Assembly: GCA_905221605.1 (NCBI GenBank)
Contig: CAJNDS010002808.1
Span: 94,501 to 158,500, forward strand
DNA from: Symbiodinium natans
Lineage: Eukaryota; Sar; Dinophyceae; Suessiales; Symbiodiniaceae
Length of the DNA: 64,000 bases
Reading direction: 5' to 3'
The stretch's first letter is position 1, and each line of letters opens with the position of its first letter. The notes under the pieces are model-generated. The model saw only the letters and a program-made list of their open reading frames with translations, was not told the DNA's origin and searched no databases. Positions 48,457 through 60,812 of this stretch are shown here, in pieces. The translations under genes were made by a program, and so were the position numbers.

Positions 48457-49501
48457 ATGCGTGTCGACAACTGGTCCGCGCGGAGAACACGTTGGAGCAT
48501 GGTAGTCTACGATGTTTTCGACCTTCGGAGGCAGATTTTGGCCCATCCTACCCGCTCCTGCTGCAGCTGTTGCTATTCAGGTCGAGACTGTATCAGCGCT
48601 GCCATGGAGGTTCAGGAGGCGGTGCTGTGGTGCACGATATCAACAGATCCATGGTGAATGTGTTGGGCCAGCAAGGCGATGACGCGCTGCGACTTCCTGC
48701 TAGTGCCTGTGCTCTACAACTCCTCCGCAGAAGATGCGATCTGAACCTACAAAACGGGTTTGCTTGCTGCCTTAGCTGCCACTTTGTTATCGTGGGGCAT
48801 TCTTCGCTCACTTCAGGTCTTCCCTTGCGGAGGCTGCGAAAGACTTGAGATTCGTGGCTCTGCCTGGGAAGGAGCCTCCTGCACCACCTGCGACTCATCT
48901 CCACTCAGTCTCCTTGCCAGGATCCGGACGGAGACTGGGCGCAGCTCTCTGAAATCCAGCTCGCACAGGCCTGGGTTCCAGATCTGCAGTACTTCTAAAC
49001 TCCCTAGACGGCACTAGTAGGATGCCCTTAGGCCTTAAAATCATCCTAAGCCCTCGTGCTTCGCGTGGCGGAGGTGCGAAGTCAAGGCTTGGATGAGGCA
49101 GCTCAGAGCTACATGAGATCCAAGCTTGCTCTTACGTGTGGCTCTCTTTGCTACCCGGAACGATCGAGAGTACACCTATGGTCCTATGGTTGCAGAGTAT
49201 CGATTTCCCAAGCCCTTTTCCCCCTCTTCCCGGTGCCGTCTTGAGGCCATAGGCCAGGCCATCATCATCAAGAAGAATGGGCGAGTGGGCACTCGATTTC
49301 TCGGAGCCCGAGCCTGGGAGCTATGATTACGCTCTCTTCGATTCTGAGATCATGGGGGGCCATTCTTCAGTTGCCGCTGCCAATTTCTGCTCAGGTGCCA
49401 GAATGGAAATCTTTGACAGCCGAGGTCCTGGGATTGCATGGTTGAGTTGGGACACACGGGCAATGTCTGCACTGCCACATGCCAGGTGGATGCCCGAGTG
49501 A
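48457..49501 (+). other. Possible exons of an unrecognised gene
   Basis: Three plus-strand segments look coding: about 48580-48740 (VNVLGQQGDDALRLPASACA), about 49140-49220 (RNDREYTYGPMVAEYRFPKP) and about 49277-49400 (EWALDFSEPEPGSYDYALFD, then SEIMGGHSSVAAANF). Splice-like CAG ends flank some of them. I do not recognise the family, and the segments may not belong to one gene. Confidence 0.3.
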
Positions 49502-49977
49502 AACTGGGCTTGGATACCAGGAACGTCTGATATTTTGAATCGATCTCATCGTCCATTTTCCGTTTCTTCGCTCTTCACTGTCCGACAATGAGTTTTCGCA
49601 GCCTGATACACATCGGCATGGCTCACCCTGAGGGTTGAGCCACATAGTTGGTATCACTTGCCGACAGTTTTCTCGACATCGCCGAGCCAGAAACTGCTAC
49701 TGCAAGTCGCTACAGCTTGCAGTCAGCTAGCATGGCTTTGCGTAGATCAAAGAGAAGGTTTTTTGTGCAGTGAAGCGGTTTGGGGCCCAAGACTGGACAG
49801 CTGGAGTTGAAGCATGCGCCGCTTAGAGCACTTGTCCCAGCATCTTTTGCCGCGCCCCGTCGCCGCGCCACTGGACCTGCCTGCAGAAGCTGCTGGTCTC
49901 GCGCGTCGTGACCGCACACGTCGGGACACCACCCCGAGGCAGAAGACGCAGTTCAGCCCCGTCGAGTTGCTCAGTCA

Positions 49978-51165
49978 ATGACCGAAGATTTTGCTTCCCG
50001 ATCTTTTCGGCTGCATAGGAATATGATGATGGCTTTTTCAACGATTTTGATATCTAGCAGCCTCCTGGGTGTAAGTGCAGACAGGTGGGAAGCTCGTTGC
50101 AAACTGGCCGTTGCTTATCGGCTGGCCGCCCACTACGGCTGGGATCAACTTGTCTTCAATCACATCACGCTGAAGGTGCCGGAAAGCGATCTCTTGTCTG
50201 ATGGACCTCACTTTCTCATCAACCCTTTCGGCTTACGGTTTGATGAGGTCACTGCTCCCTGGACAGGCAAGCAAGCTCAATTCTGACAATCAGCGGCCGG
50301 TATGTGGAAGATGACATGATTGAGTGGTTTCCATCTGAGGCTAGCTCGCTGTTGAAGGTCGATCTGGATGGTAACGTGGTTGACAAGGGCACGAACCAAG
50401 GGCCACTTTTCAAGCAGGGCTTTGTGGTTCGAGCCTTGGTGCTTTCGAGTCTCTTCGACGAAACTTTCAACATGTGTTGTCCTTCGCCAGACAAAGACGA
50501 TCTGATCACTTTTCAGGTGCACTCGGCCGTCCACGCTGCCCGTCCAGACATCACTTGTGTCTGGCATTGCCATCATGCCGACACAGTGGCAGTGGTGACC
50601 TCTACCGCCGGCTTTTTGCCTCTGACACAGGAGGCAATCTCTCAATGGGGGCTATTTTCCTATCACCCTTTTGAAGGGAGTGCGGTCGATCTGGATGAGC
50701 GACAAAGCATCTTGCCTGAAAGATTCGACAGCGTTCTGTTGTGTTTTTCAATGCTTCGTTCAAGCCAATAACCATAACGGGTTCATGTGTTGGAGCACAT
50801 ACGGCAGGAATGGCGAACAACCTCGGCCCAAAGAACAAGGTCCTGCTCCTTGAGAATCACGGCCCCCTGACAGCCGGTGGTTCAGTGGAGGAGGCTTTCT
50901 TTCGCATGCCCCTCGGTTCAGCTGACCCTTTGCGGCGCCCCTTGCAGCCGAGAGTCATACGCAAGATGTTGACTCATTCATCCCGAGGTACATGGTCACC
51001 CTCAGCTGCACATGGCAGGTGAAGGCAATGGCTGCTGTCGGAGGCGGGGCGTCTGGGATCTTTCTTCCGAAGAGTCTCAGACCCATGTGTCCATCTGTGA
51101 GGAGACTTGAGCAAGTTGAGGGTGCCAAGTGGCGAATACCTAGCCAGCCTGAAGCAGCGGGATGA
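49978..51165 (+). CDS. Class II aldolase/adducin-domain protein (multi-exon)
   Basis: The conserved part starts near 50081 with RCKLAVAYRL, AAHYGWDQLVFNHIT and FLINPFGLRFDEVT. A GC-AG intron (50254-50339) joins in phase to ASSLLKVDLDGNVVDKG. A GT-AG intron (50424-50516) joins to VHSAVHAARPDITCVWHCHH. Then follow GFLPLTQEA, HPFEGSAVDLDE, LGPKNKVLLLENHG and LTAGGSVEEAF, and a last exon (about 50983-51165) with WQVKAMAAVGGG, ending in TGA. In this fold the H-x-H of WHCHH and the His of ENHG are the usual metal ligands, and both are present, so an aldolase or epimerase activity is possible. Adducin-like proteins share the domain. ATG 49978 is in frame, but an acceptor at 50079-50080 means the true first exon may lie upstream. 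The exon 4-5 join is not resolved. Confidence 0.8.
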
Positions 51166-51953
51166 GCGCATCGCAGCCAAGTCCGCTACGTCGAAAGCTT
51201 CTTGGCTGAGCATGTGGTGGGAGAGCTGAGCAGATGGTGCTTTGCATTTGAATCGTGGGCGTTCTCGGCCTAGGATGACGTCGACAGGAAGAACGAGTCT
51301 TACAACGAAGTGGAGGCGTTGCATGCTTTTGCATGCTTTGCATGCTTTGCATGTTCAGAGTTGAGAGAATCATGCTGAGACCTGGGTGTAATGCGTGCGA
51401 GATCGTGCAACTACGTATAGTGCCCGTCGCCATGTTGAAGTGCGCATCAAGCGCATTGCCTTGCCTGAAGGCTATGTGGCATGCTGCGCGAAGACTTATG
51501 GAGAGCTTCCATGGGCCTGCCAGCATCTACTGCTAACACCTGCTAGCTTGTGCGCTACCTCTTGTGGAGACCTCCCTGAGCTCGTAGAGGAGCTCATAGA
51601 GGAGCGCTCGTAGCAAGCTCTGTGAAGCAGCGCGAGTCGGGAAAATGTCAGTCCAGACCAAGTCTTCACACCAGCGTGTTGACCAAGCACCACTCAACAA
51701 GGGATAATCGAACCCTTCTCAGCGTGACGCCGTTCGTAGGACTGAAGTTTCTTTCGTCGTGCCCTTTTAATATCTCCGCCTGACCTTACCTCTTGGTACC
51801 TCTTGGCTCAGTGCATTGCGAAACAAAGCAGGGCTCGGCCACATGGGCGAGGCACCGACTGCCTTCGGCTGCCCCACAAGACCACAAAAGAACTCATATG
51901 TTCCTCTCCTTCTCTTGTCTTTCCAGTGCAATATTCTTTGCTGTCAGGACACC

Positions 51954-54900
51954 ATGGACACGGCTGAGGTGCGAGGGCCCGGGCCCCCTAAACCCTAAAC
52001 CCTAAACCCTAAACCCTAAACCCTAAACCCTAAACCCTAAACCCTAAACCCTAAACCCTAAACCCTAAACCCTAAACCCTAAACCCTAAACCCTAAACCC
52101 TAACACTAAACCCTAAACCCTAAACCCTAAACCCTAAACCCTAAACCCTAAACCCTAAACCCTAAACCCTAAACCCTAAACCCTAAACCCTAAACCCTGA
52201 ACCCTAAACCCTAAACCTTAAACCCTAAACCCGGGAGGGAAGGCGAGGTTTACGTAGCGTCCTCTCTGCCTGCAGGGCGGCGCTGAGGCGCCAGCCGAAG
52301 CTGCTTCCGACTCAGTTGCTACGAGTGCAGCTCTGGGACACGCCTGACTCCTAAACCCTAAACCCTAAACCCTAAACCCTAAACCCTAAACCCTAAACCC
52401 TAAACCCTAAACCCTAAACCCTAAACCCTAAACCCTAAACCCTAAACCCTAAACCCTAAACCCTAAACCCCAAACCCTAAACCCTAAACCCTAAACTGCT
52501 TCCTTAGAGGCGCCCGCTGAAGCAACTCCCGAAGAGGCTGGTGCCGACACGAACACTCCAGTGTTGGAGTTCAAAGTTCTTTTTGGGGTTTACGACAATG
52601 AGGGACCCCTAAAAATAGACCCCCGAGTAGTAGGATCCCCTTATAATAAGGACCCCAATAAGGTACCCCCTAATGTCGTAAACTGCCGTTTTAGTTTCTG
52701 GCAGTTGCACGCTTTGCATGCGTCTTGAGACATGAGATTCCTTACAGTCGTGTTTTGTGGATGCGAAGTGGAGTTTGCACTGTGTGAGGCCAAAGACGCT
52801 CCCGACGAGGGGCAGGAAGAGGAGGACGAGCACGGTTGCGTGCAGTTTACCAGAGTTTGTTACTGTGCTTATACAAGTTCACTGATGCTGTTATTCGCAG
52901 CAGCATTTTCTATGCATCATGACACCGAGGACCGTCCCGGCGAGACGGCGCCTGCAGAGGAGGCTGCAGAGGTCCTCCCTCCGTGGCCAAACGCGGAAAG
53001 TTTGCAGAGGAGGGTTTGTCTGTTTGTCAGGCCGATGGCGAAGAGCCAAAAGACGAAGCAGAAGACCAGGCCATGGACACCAAGGACGAGAATGGAATGG
53101 ATGAAGGCGTGAAGGAAGAAGGCGGACAATGGCTCGAAGGGCATTCTCTCCTTCGTGGTCTCCCACTCTTCGTGGACGCAGAGCGCTGCACCGGATTTCG
53201 GAAACCCCCATTCAGGAAACTACGAGGGGGTAGGGGGTGGGTGGTGGTGGGGGGGGTGGGGGGCATGATAAAGTTCATGTCAAAATTTTTTTCAGAAAGC
53301 TTTTCGATTCCCGAATCTGTGGTTTCCGGAATCGGCGTTCTCCAGTTTCCGGCGGTTTTTGGTTTCCCAAGTCCGCGGTTTCCAGTTTCCCGAATCCGCG
53401 GTTTCCGAATCTTTCCGAATCCGTGCTTTTCAGTTTCCCGAATCCGCGGTTTCCGAATCCGCGTTTTCCGAATTTGCACTTTCTGGTGTATGTGAATCTA
53501 CGTTTTCCGGTTTCCCGACGTGTATCGCGATTTTTCCAGTTTCCGAAGCCACGCGGTTTCATTTTCCGAATCTGCTGCTGACCCCAATGATTCGTCCCGC
53601 AACAGTTGGAGCCTAGGTCTTCGTCCTCCGTAACGTTTGGGGGCCCTAAACCCTAAACCCTAAACCCTTAAACCCTTAAACCCTAAACCCTAAACCCTAA
53701 ACCCTAAACCCCAAACCCTAACCCCTAAACCCTGAATCCTTAAACTCGAACTTTGAAAGCGAGGCGATGGAGAGGCCGAAGCTGAAGGCGAAGAGGGCAA
53801 AGAGGACGCTAAGGAAGACGAGGAAGGCTCCCCATCCCAAGAGTCCACACGCGTATGCTGAAGGTGTGGGTTTAGGGTTTAGGGTTTAGGGTTTAGGGTT
53901 AGGGTTGAGGGTTTAGGGTTTAGGGTTTAGACTTTAGGGTTTAGAATGACTGATTGAGGGCCTTATTTTCGGGGGTGTACTATACTGTAGGGTCACTGTC
54001 TGCCGAAGCTATGTTGAGCGCTGAATGTCGATGCGGGTAGCAGGGCATGGAGCTGTTCATGTGCATCAAAAGCTCATCAGCAGACCCTCCCGCTGCAAGG
54101 CAATGTTGAGAAAGTTGACAAGCTCAGCATGTCTCTGGACGATTTGATTGAGCCTGTCCCTCAAAGCGTGTCTCTTTGCAATTTGAAGATACACATGCTA
54201 GAAGCGCCCCACCATGCGCTACAGCATTTTCATGAGTGTTCAGAGCATGTCAACCTCCATCTGACGAGAATGACTGAGCTGCCTGTAGAGCATAGTTGGG
54301 GTAGGAATACATGAGCCCTTCACGACTCAGTGCCGACCGTCGGGCGTCGAAGGGCGGTGGTGCTGCTCCCACGTTTGATGAACATGACAGCAAGTGGGGT
54401 TGCCCTGAATTGTGGGCTCTTCTTGCCTAAACAAAGGAGCATTTCTCATTCTGCAGACCCCAAAAAGGGGGGCCCTAGTCTAGATCAGCCCTTTGAAGAG
54501 AATATCTGGCCCACTCCCGGAGTGCCAGGCAAGGGACGCTACAGCGGTGGAAGACAAGGAGGAGTGGAAGCGTTTGCAGCTTTTTCCCACTTTTTGGAGC
54601 TCCAGTGCTCGATCACACGTCATCATGACAAGTAGCACCAGACTTGGATAGGAGGAGGTGGCAACTGGAAGCAAAGTTGGTCCAAAGACGACAACTGGAA
54701 GGAGTTGCCTGTGCTAGCTGTGATGGGCAATCAGTAACATGCAGTAAGATCACCGAGTGCCCTTTTCATCGACCAAGTAGTGTGTTTTTGCTGTCAACGA
54801 GGACAAGGGTGACACGAAGGACCTCCACCTTCTTGTGTTTGAGAGGCTTACACTCCTCGCTGCAGTCGGAAGATGAACAGGACTGGAAAGGTGCGGCCAA

Positions 54901-56480
54901 GACCGATGACTGGAAGGCTCGGGAACTTAGCGCCGTGTATCCTTGATGGCAGAGATGTTGTTGTTTGTAAGCTTTAAGCGCTTGCGCGCGCCGCCGCCGC
55001 GGCTGATGGGCCCGCCCAACATGGTGGGGTGCAGACGAAAAAAAGCCAAGTCCTGTGTCGCTTGGTTCAGCACCATGCACATCATTAGTTCAGGAGGTAG
55101 GAGGGCTTGGAGGGGGGGTTCTTTGAAGGAGGGGGGTTTTAGTGGAAACCCCTCCGCATCGGATTGCGGCTCCTCCGAGCGGTTCGGGCAGGTCGGAGGG
55201 GGGGGCTTTAGCGCGTGCATTTTTTTCTCCCTTTGCCTTTGCTGGGGATTGCGCGGAAATTCAGCAAGCCGAATTCTCCAGCAGTCACCATGGCCACAGC
55301 TTTTGCCTGACGTGCCAATCCGAGGACAGCGGTAGCTGGAACAAGAAGGACGTGTTGGGGAAAGGAATGGGGGGGTGTACCGTTGGCCCTGGCTCGGTGA
55401 CCTCAGATGTCGCTTCCAGGACACGGACAAGTGGGGCTCCGGGTCCAAGACCGCTGCGCATGACTTGGTTCATCTGAAGTTCCAGCAAGGAACTTGGAAT
55501 ACTATACTTGAGTCCTGTGGTCTGGGCATAAGGACTGGAAGAAGGATGGAAAGGACTGGGGAGGTGACTGGAAGAAGGCGTGCAGATTTGCGTGAGGGCA
55601 ACATGTGCGGATGCATTGTGCACCATGCTTGGCTGGCATCCAGTCAGACTGCCAGGGGAGCGATTCTTATGGCAGTGGAGGCAGCTCAGTATCAACTCGT
55701 AAGACGTTCTCGCTAGTGCTGGTGGCATGCGGTGGTTCTATTGTCCTTATGCAGCTTCGTAGCCTTGGATGTACCTTGTTGAGGTGCAGGTGGGAAATCC
55801 TGGGACTGGTCCGGTGGCAAAACCTGGGACAAGACGTCCTCATACGACAAGTCCTACGATAGCAAGTCGTACGACAAGTCTTATGACAAGTATGACAAGT
55901 CCTATGACAAGTCCTATGACAAGCCCTACAGCAAGTATGACAAGTCGTATGACAAGTCCTACGACAAGTACGACAAGCTCTGGACTCAGATGATTCTTAC
56001 GTTGCAAATCTGCTTGATCCGCAGTGCCAGCGCAACATATATCAAGCCAGGGGTGGCTATGGGGGTCAGGCCCTTAGCACACTGAGCATAGCGGACTTGT
56101 GGGCATTGGGGTTTGGCAACATGGAGCTCCAAGGTGGGAAGTATGACAAGTACGATGACAAGTATGGGAAGAGCTATGTGCTTCGGACCATATAAACGGC
56201 AAGCTGCTTTGTGAGGTCGTGCATATCTGACTAGCAAGGACGGAGGAAAGTCCTCCTATGGTGGAAGGCAAGGGCAGTGAACCATAACGCAAGAACCTTA
56301 CGAAGCTGACTGCGCATGCTTCATTGTGTCAGGGGCGATGACGACAGATATGGCCGCGGTGGTGGGTACGGGGGCAAGGAGATGGGCTAGCGACGTGTGG
56401 TGATGTCTGGTGGTCGCAAGTGTCGGTCCCTGACAGTGCCAGTGCGTGCAGGACTATGACGATTACGGGCGTGCTGGGAA
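51954..56480 (+). CDS. Probable acidic, DWK/YDK/YGG-repeat protein (many short exons)
   Basis: A series of short in-frame blocks of one style lies on the + strand, each bordered by AG and GT/GC-like signals. Acidic blocks: APAEAASDSVATS (about 52290), APAEATPEEAGADTNT (52510), KDAPDEGQEEEDEH (52790), DTEDRPGETAPAEEAAE (52920), DGEEPKDEAEDQAMDTKDEN (53035) and GEAEAEGEEGKEDAKEDEEG (53766). Then Trp/Lys blocks: GGGNWKQSWSKDDNWK (54655), DEQDWKGAAKTDDWK (54870) and KDWKKDGKDWGGDWKK (55530). Then YDK repeats (55838-55978), KYDKYDDKYGKSY (56140) and RYGRGGGYGG (56352). The order acidic, then aromatic/Lys, then RGG/YGG recalls RNA-binding scaffold proteins, but no RRM, SAP or SPRY domain was identified. 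Single-gene status and every exon boundary are inferred. Confidence 0.45.
51986..52232. repeat. Interstitial telomeric array, about 35 CCCTAAA units
   Basis: Nearly pure CCCTAAA heptamers with a few variants (CACTAAA, CCCTGAA, CCTTAAA). It begins about 30 bases after ATG 51954 and ends before a sequence with an acceptor-like CTGCAG at 52271-52276, so it probably lies in an intron. Confidence 0.95.
52351..52497. repeat. Interstitial telomeric array, about 21 CCCTAAA units
   Basis: Nearly perfect heptamers. It is separated from the 51986-52232 array by about 118 bases that include one acidic coding block, so two arrays flank a likely small exon. Confidence 0.95.
53300..53575. repeat. TTTCCGAATCCGCGG short repeat
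   Basis: About twelve imperfect units such as GTTTCCGAATCCGC and CAGTTTCCCGAATCCGCGG. CCGCGG is self-complementary. It lies in a presumed intron of the acidic-repeat gene. Confidence 0.8.
53644..53735. repeat. Interstitial telomeric array, CCCTAAA with variants
   Basis: About 12 units including CCCTTAAA and CCCCAAA variants, just before the last acidic coding block. Confidence 0.9.
53869..53945. repeat. Interstitial telomeric array, TTTAGGG orientation
   Basis: About ten TTTAGGG units. It faces the array at 53644-53735 in opposite orientation, with the GC-rich acidic block (53756-53860) between them. Confidence 0.9.
55838..55978 (+). repeat. Coding minisatellite, TCC TAC GAC AAG units
   Basis: A 12-base unit (Ser-Tyr-Asp-Lys), sometimes shortened to 9 bases (Tyr-Asp-Lys), is repeated about twelve times. 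TAC/TAT and TCC/TCG/TCT vary silently between units, which suggests selection on the protein and not just DNA slippage. Confidence 0.75.
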
Positions 56481-56699
56481 CCAAGCGTGCAGAGACCTGC
56501 AGTTGGAGCCAATCCATCAACGTCCACAAGCTTGGCAAGCTTGATGGTGCAAGGGTGGCGACCGTCGAGGAGACCCGGAGTTCGAGCCTGATGTTTCTGC
56601 CGGCAAGGAAGTTCAAGCTGTGCACCCCGCATCGCAACATCGCAGCACCAAGGCCACGCGACCGAGATCGTAGAAGGCAGTCGAGGGTAGCGTGGCCAT

Positions 56700-59600
56700 G
56701 CCGAGGTCAGGTGCGTGTTAATGTTGCTTAAGCAAGCAGGAACGATGACCCACCGGACGATGACAGAGGCCATCCTCACTCCTCTTCTGTCGTCTTGTTG
56801 CGCCGTACCTAGAACCTAGAACCCTCTAAGGAGCATTTGTTGTTTTGGAGCAGAGCCACTCGAAAAAAGTAAACCTTTTAAGCCATCCTGAGCCCTATAA
56901 AGTCTCCAAATCGAAGCCCTCGCAGGCCGCTCATCGAGGCAGGGATGCAGAGCTTCCTCGAACGGTTTTTTTTAGGGCTCTTCGGGTTTTATTCAGGATC
57001 TCCTTGTAGTGATTGTAGTGGCATCGAGCCTCCTGCGTGCGCAGTCGCTGGCGCTCGCGTGAGCAGTCTAGTAACGTCATGATTGTCCATCGCCGCCGCA
57101 AGGGGATGCACGATTGTCAGACTCCCGGCTGTACCCTCCGTGGACATCCGCTGATGCGAGGCAGAGATGTATCGAGTCACCTGAGGTAGTGTCGAACTTG
57201 CAGGGGCTTCGGATCAATCGCACGAAGCTCAGCATCCCAAAAAGCCGTCACTGACAGAAGGGGCCCAGAAAGGCCAATATTCAATATTCCCCCATGCTCA
57301 GGCCGAGACCTTGAAGCTGCATTCAATCCCGTCGGCCGGGTCATGAGCAATGAGCCCAGTAGCCGAAGTGGGACTTTCAAAGTTTTTAAGCTTCATCATG
57401 TTTTCTTTCTTTCTGTTACCTTGTGAGGTGCTTCTGTGGGTGGTGATATCGCCACAATCACTTTCAGGGAGCCTGAACCCCAAGCTGGAACCAATCCTGC
57501 AGACTCGCGTGATCTTGCACGAATCAGGCCACGCCATGCGCAAGATGCAGTGCGACGCTTCCACGGTGGCCAGTTGAACGTTCGGAGCTCAGACAGCTTC
57601 GTGGGTTGAAGGTGGTGGATGTGTGGTTTGGGCAGAGACTGCTTCATCCGTCAGCCAGGACCGGACCATCGACGTCTTTCTCGAGGGCGAGGGTCCGCCG
57701 AGGCGCCCTTCGATGCGCGTCCTTGCCCTTCCTTGACCTTCGGTCCTCCATCTACAGCAACGGTGCAGCTCCAGGAGACGTGCCTCCAGCAACACGCGCG
57801 CACCTCCGCCAGCTTCAGGTGCCGTGCTGAAGCACCAGATGCAGAGTATGAGCCAAGAGACAGTATGATGCAGCAGCAGCCTGGGGCGACCTCTATCAAA
57901 GCCGGCTTCCAGGTGCCAGTCGCAGAAGTAGAAGCCCCAGGCCAGCACGGTCTCACGCTGGCCGTGCAGACTAATCCGGTGGGATGCATGAGTGGTGTAT
58001 GTCGTTCCACATCAGCTGTTCCTAAGCTTGTCGGGCCTTCTCTTTTGGGATTCCGCGCGCGCGCTTGCAACAAGTGCAGGCCAGCTGGTGGAGGCGCTGG
58101 CCTCGACCTTCATTCAAATGCTTTTTAACTACTTCTTTTATTTTAGGGATTTTTTTGGGGCAAAGGGAGGGCGCGTTGCAATCTGCTCGAGCGGGAGTCT
58201 TCAGACTCTTCAGGATACCGAGATGCCCCTCCGCGAAGTGGAGCGCTCCTGCCACGATTTTTGCAGGAGCACGTAGGATCGCATGGGAGCACGTGGGAGC
58301 ACATGGGAGCACAAGCTGACATTTCAACTGTGTTCTGAAAGAGGGAAGCGACGTGCCAGGCAGCGAATGCCAACTCCCGTCCGGGGCTCAGTGACAAAAA
58401 ATGGCTAAGAATACCAAGGCCCGATTCTTGAATCCACAGGGCTGAGTGGTTGAAAGTCTTTGACAGCTCGACTTTTGCCGAACTTTGATTGGTAGTGAGT
58501 GCTGGTGAGGGTGAGTCTGAAAGCGGATGCAATGATCAGGTCGCACAGATCCTCCACCCCGTTCGAGGCAATCGAGATGCATGAAACTGTCAGAAGGTTT
58601 CGGGAATTCATCGCGCTTGCCAGGGCAGAGGGCAATGGAAACCGCGGAGCTGTGCGGGATCCGCATCTTGACATTGTTTGTCTGAGTCTGTTTTTGGTCA
58701 ATGATGTGGTGCATGCTAAGTCATCGAGCAGCGAATAGCGACGACATATGTGTTATGAACGAAACCAGGGTCAATAGGTAGTTCATGGTGGTTATGGGGC
58801 GTTCGCCTGTCACCTGCATGATATTGAGGTACCGCGTGCAGGGATACAGGGTGAAGAGAACAGAGTGAACTCAGTAATTTAGTGCGGTTATAAGTGCGCG
58901 CATGAACCGTATTCATACTCGTGCGCGAAGCAAGTGAACGAAACGAAAGTAATAATACGGGCCCAGTATGAAGAGCATTTTATAGGGACCTTAGCTCATA
59001 TCATTATTGAAACTAGGTAGAGAATGCAATGAACTAATTTGGAAACGAAGTGAAGATACTTAATATGATTGTAGTTGCGGCTAAAGCATGCCTTATCGTG
59101 AGGCCACATACACAACCACAAGCTCTTTTCTTAACGGTCCGCAAGACTTGCTGCCGCTCGTCACCCGTCAAGCTTACATCCCAGGCCTCGACGAACTGAC
59201 GGCCGTCAGGAGGCTTGCGAGCTGGCCCTTCATGATCCTTCATGGATCTGAGCGCGAAGACTTGGAGCCCTGGTGAAGGATCGCCGTCCGCGACGTCGAA
59301 CGCCAACCCCTCCAAGGCCAAGTTGCATGCTTCTTCTGGTGTGAGAGCAGCCTTGCAGTGAGCGTGCAGTCTCGTTCTTCGAACTTGCAGTTGTCAGTTC
59401 AAGCAAGTCTTCGCATGCGCACGCGTTGCTACTAGGCGGGCGGCCGTGGGCGGACGACGATGAGAGCCGCAGCTCATCTGTGTGATGAGTCGAGTGCTTA
59501 CAAGGCTTGCAAGGACGCGAACACCAGTATGTCACAACAGGTCCAGAAGTTGGGAGAGTGTTTTCCTCACGGCAGGCAGCTCCAGCTCGCCACCCAATAT

Positions 59601-60800
59601 CCTGCGTTGCCCGGGGCTCAGGTTGAGCTCATAACCTGGAGACCTGCGAAGCACACTAGGTCACTAGGCCCGGCCGGTGGCTGTAAGGTATATGGCAAAG
59701 CGCTGGTGTGACAACACCATGAGGAAGGGCAGCCGGTACCGGACATGTTGTGGAGCTGATGCTCCAACTACCGCGTTTAAGAAGAAAAGGAAATGTGATG
59801 GCCGTTTGCAGCATGGAACTGGCATGCGGTTACTAGCTCCTTAGAGCTTTGCGTCGTTGTCCTTTGCAAGTTCTCTTGGCAGGTCACGGGAGGCTTTAGC
59901 TGGTTGGTTTATCAGTAGTTCAACACAACGACAACGACTAGAATAGACGTAACAACAAAGCTACTAACAACAAATCCAGCAACATACGATTGCTAGTAGG
60001 GCCTTTCACCCATCCATCACCGACGCATTGACAAGCAAAGGGGGGCAATCAGCCATTCCCTGACATTCATATGTGTGTTATGTTGGCTCCTGCTCACAGT
60101 CTTGCCAGACTCAGATGGCAGACACGAGAATCTCAGACTTAACCATCGTCGATGAAGATGGCTGCAGGCATGTGCAGCTCGCGAGATGCAATCCTCATGA
60201 GGCACTAGAGCAAAGGAGTATCTTCCAAAAGTATAAAAAATCAAGAGCAGCTTGGGATGAGTAGTTCTCGGTTTGACGCCTTTCTCAAGTACTCAGTAGG
60301 ACACCAACAGCCGGAACCAGCTCACATGATGCATTCCGGACGATGCCCAAGCGTCAGCCTGAAGGGGACGAGATCTCCCAGGAGCGGAGAAGGGAGGTCC
60401 CCCCCCCCCAGCATCTCCCAGCTGCTTGGCTGTCTTCCTGTAACGATGAAGGACAGTGCGCAGAAGGTGGCGGACAGTTCCTTTGATGCACTTCGTGACT
60501 TTCATGTTCACGGGTCCAGTTGAACTGACCCAGGCCGCGAGAGTGCAGGCGATGGCAAGACAGCATTGTTCTCAGCAAGAGCACGAGAGGTTGGCTGAAG
60601 GCTTGAGATGACTTCGGTATCAGGTGACGGCAAAGACCGAGCCCAACCCCCCAACAAAGCGAGGCTCGACTTTTCATGTTTGCCACCTTTCATCCTTCCC
60701 ACAAACACATCGATGTCAGGCCGGCTGTCTGGTGGTCCAGCTACAGGTCCGGAACATGCCGGCACCTTGCCCGTCACGCATCGCATCGTATCTCACCCGA
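56700..60800. other. No gene recognised
   Basis: Frames at 57619-58128 (+, 169 codons), 57651-58073 (-) and 58499-58738 (+) overlap other frames and show no motif. A repeat of GGGAGCACAT-type decamers is at 58282-58312. Scattered exons of unknown genes are possible, for example around 60255-60310 (MSSSRFDAFLKYSVG), but not supported. Confidence 0.35.
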
Positions 60801-60812
60801 CTTGGTGTCCAG

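Noticed and set aside
54927-55448. 173-codon minus-strand ORF
   Set aside because: Lies opposite the repeat-rich gene, Pro/Ser-rich, no motif; a shadow of GC-rich sequence.
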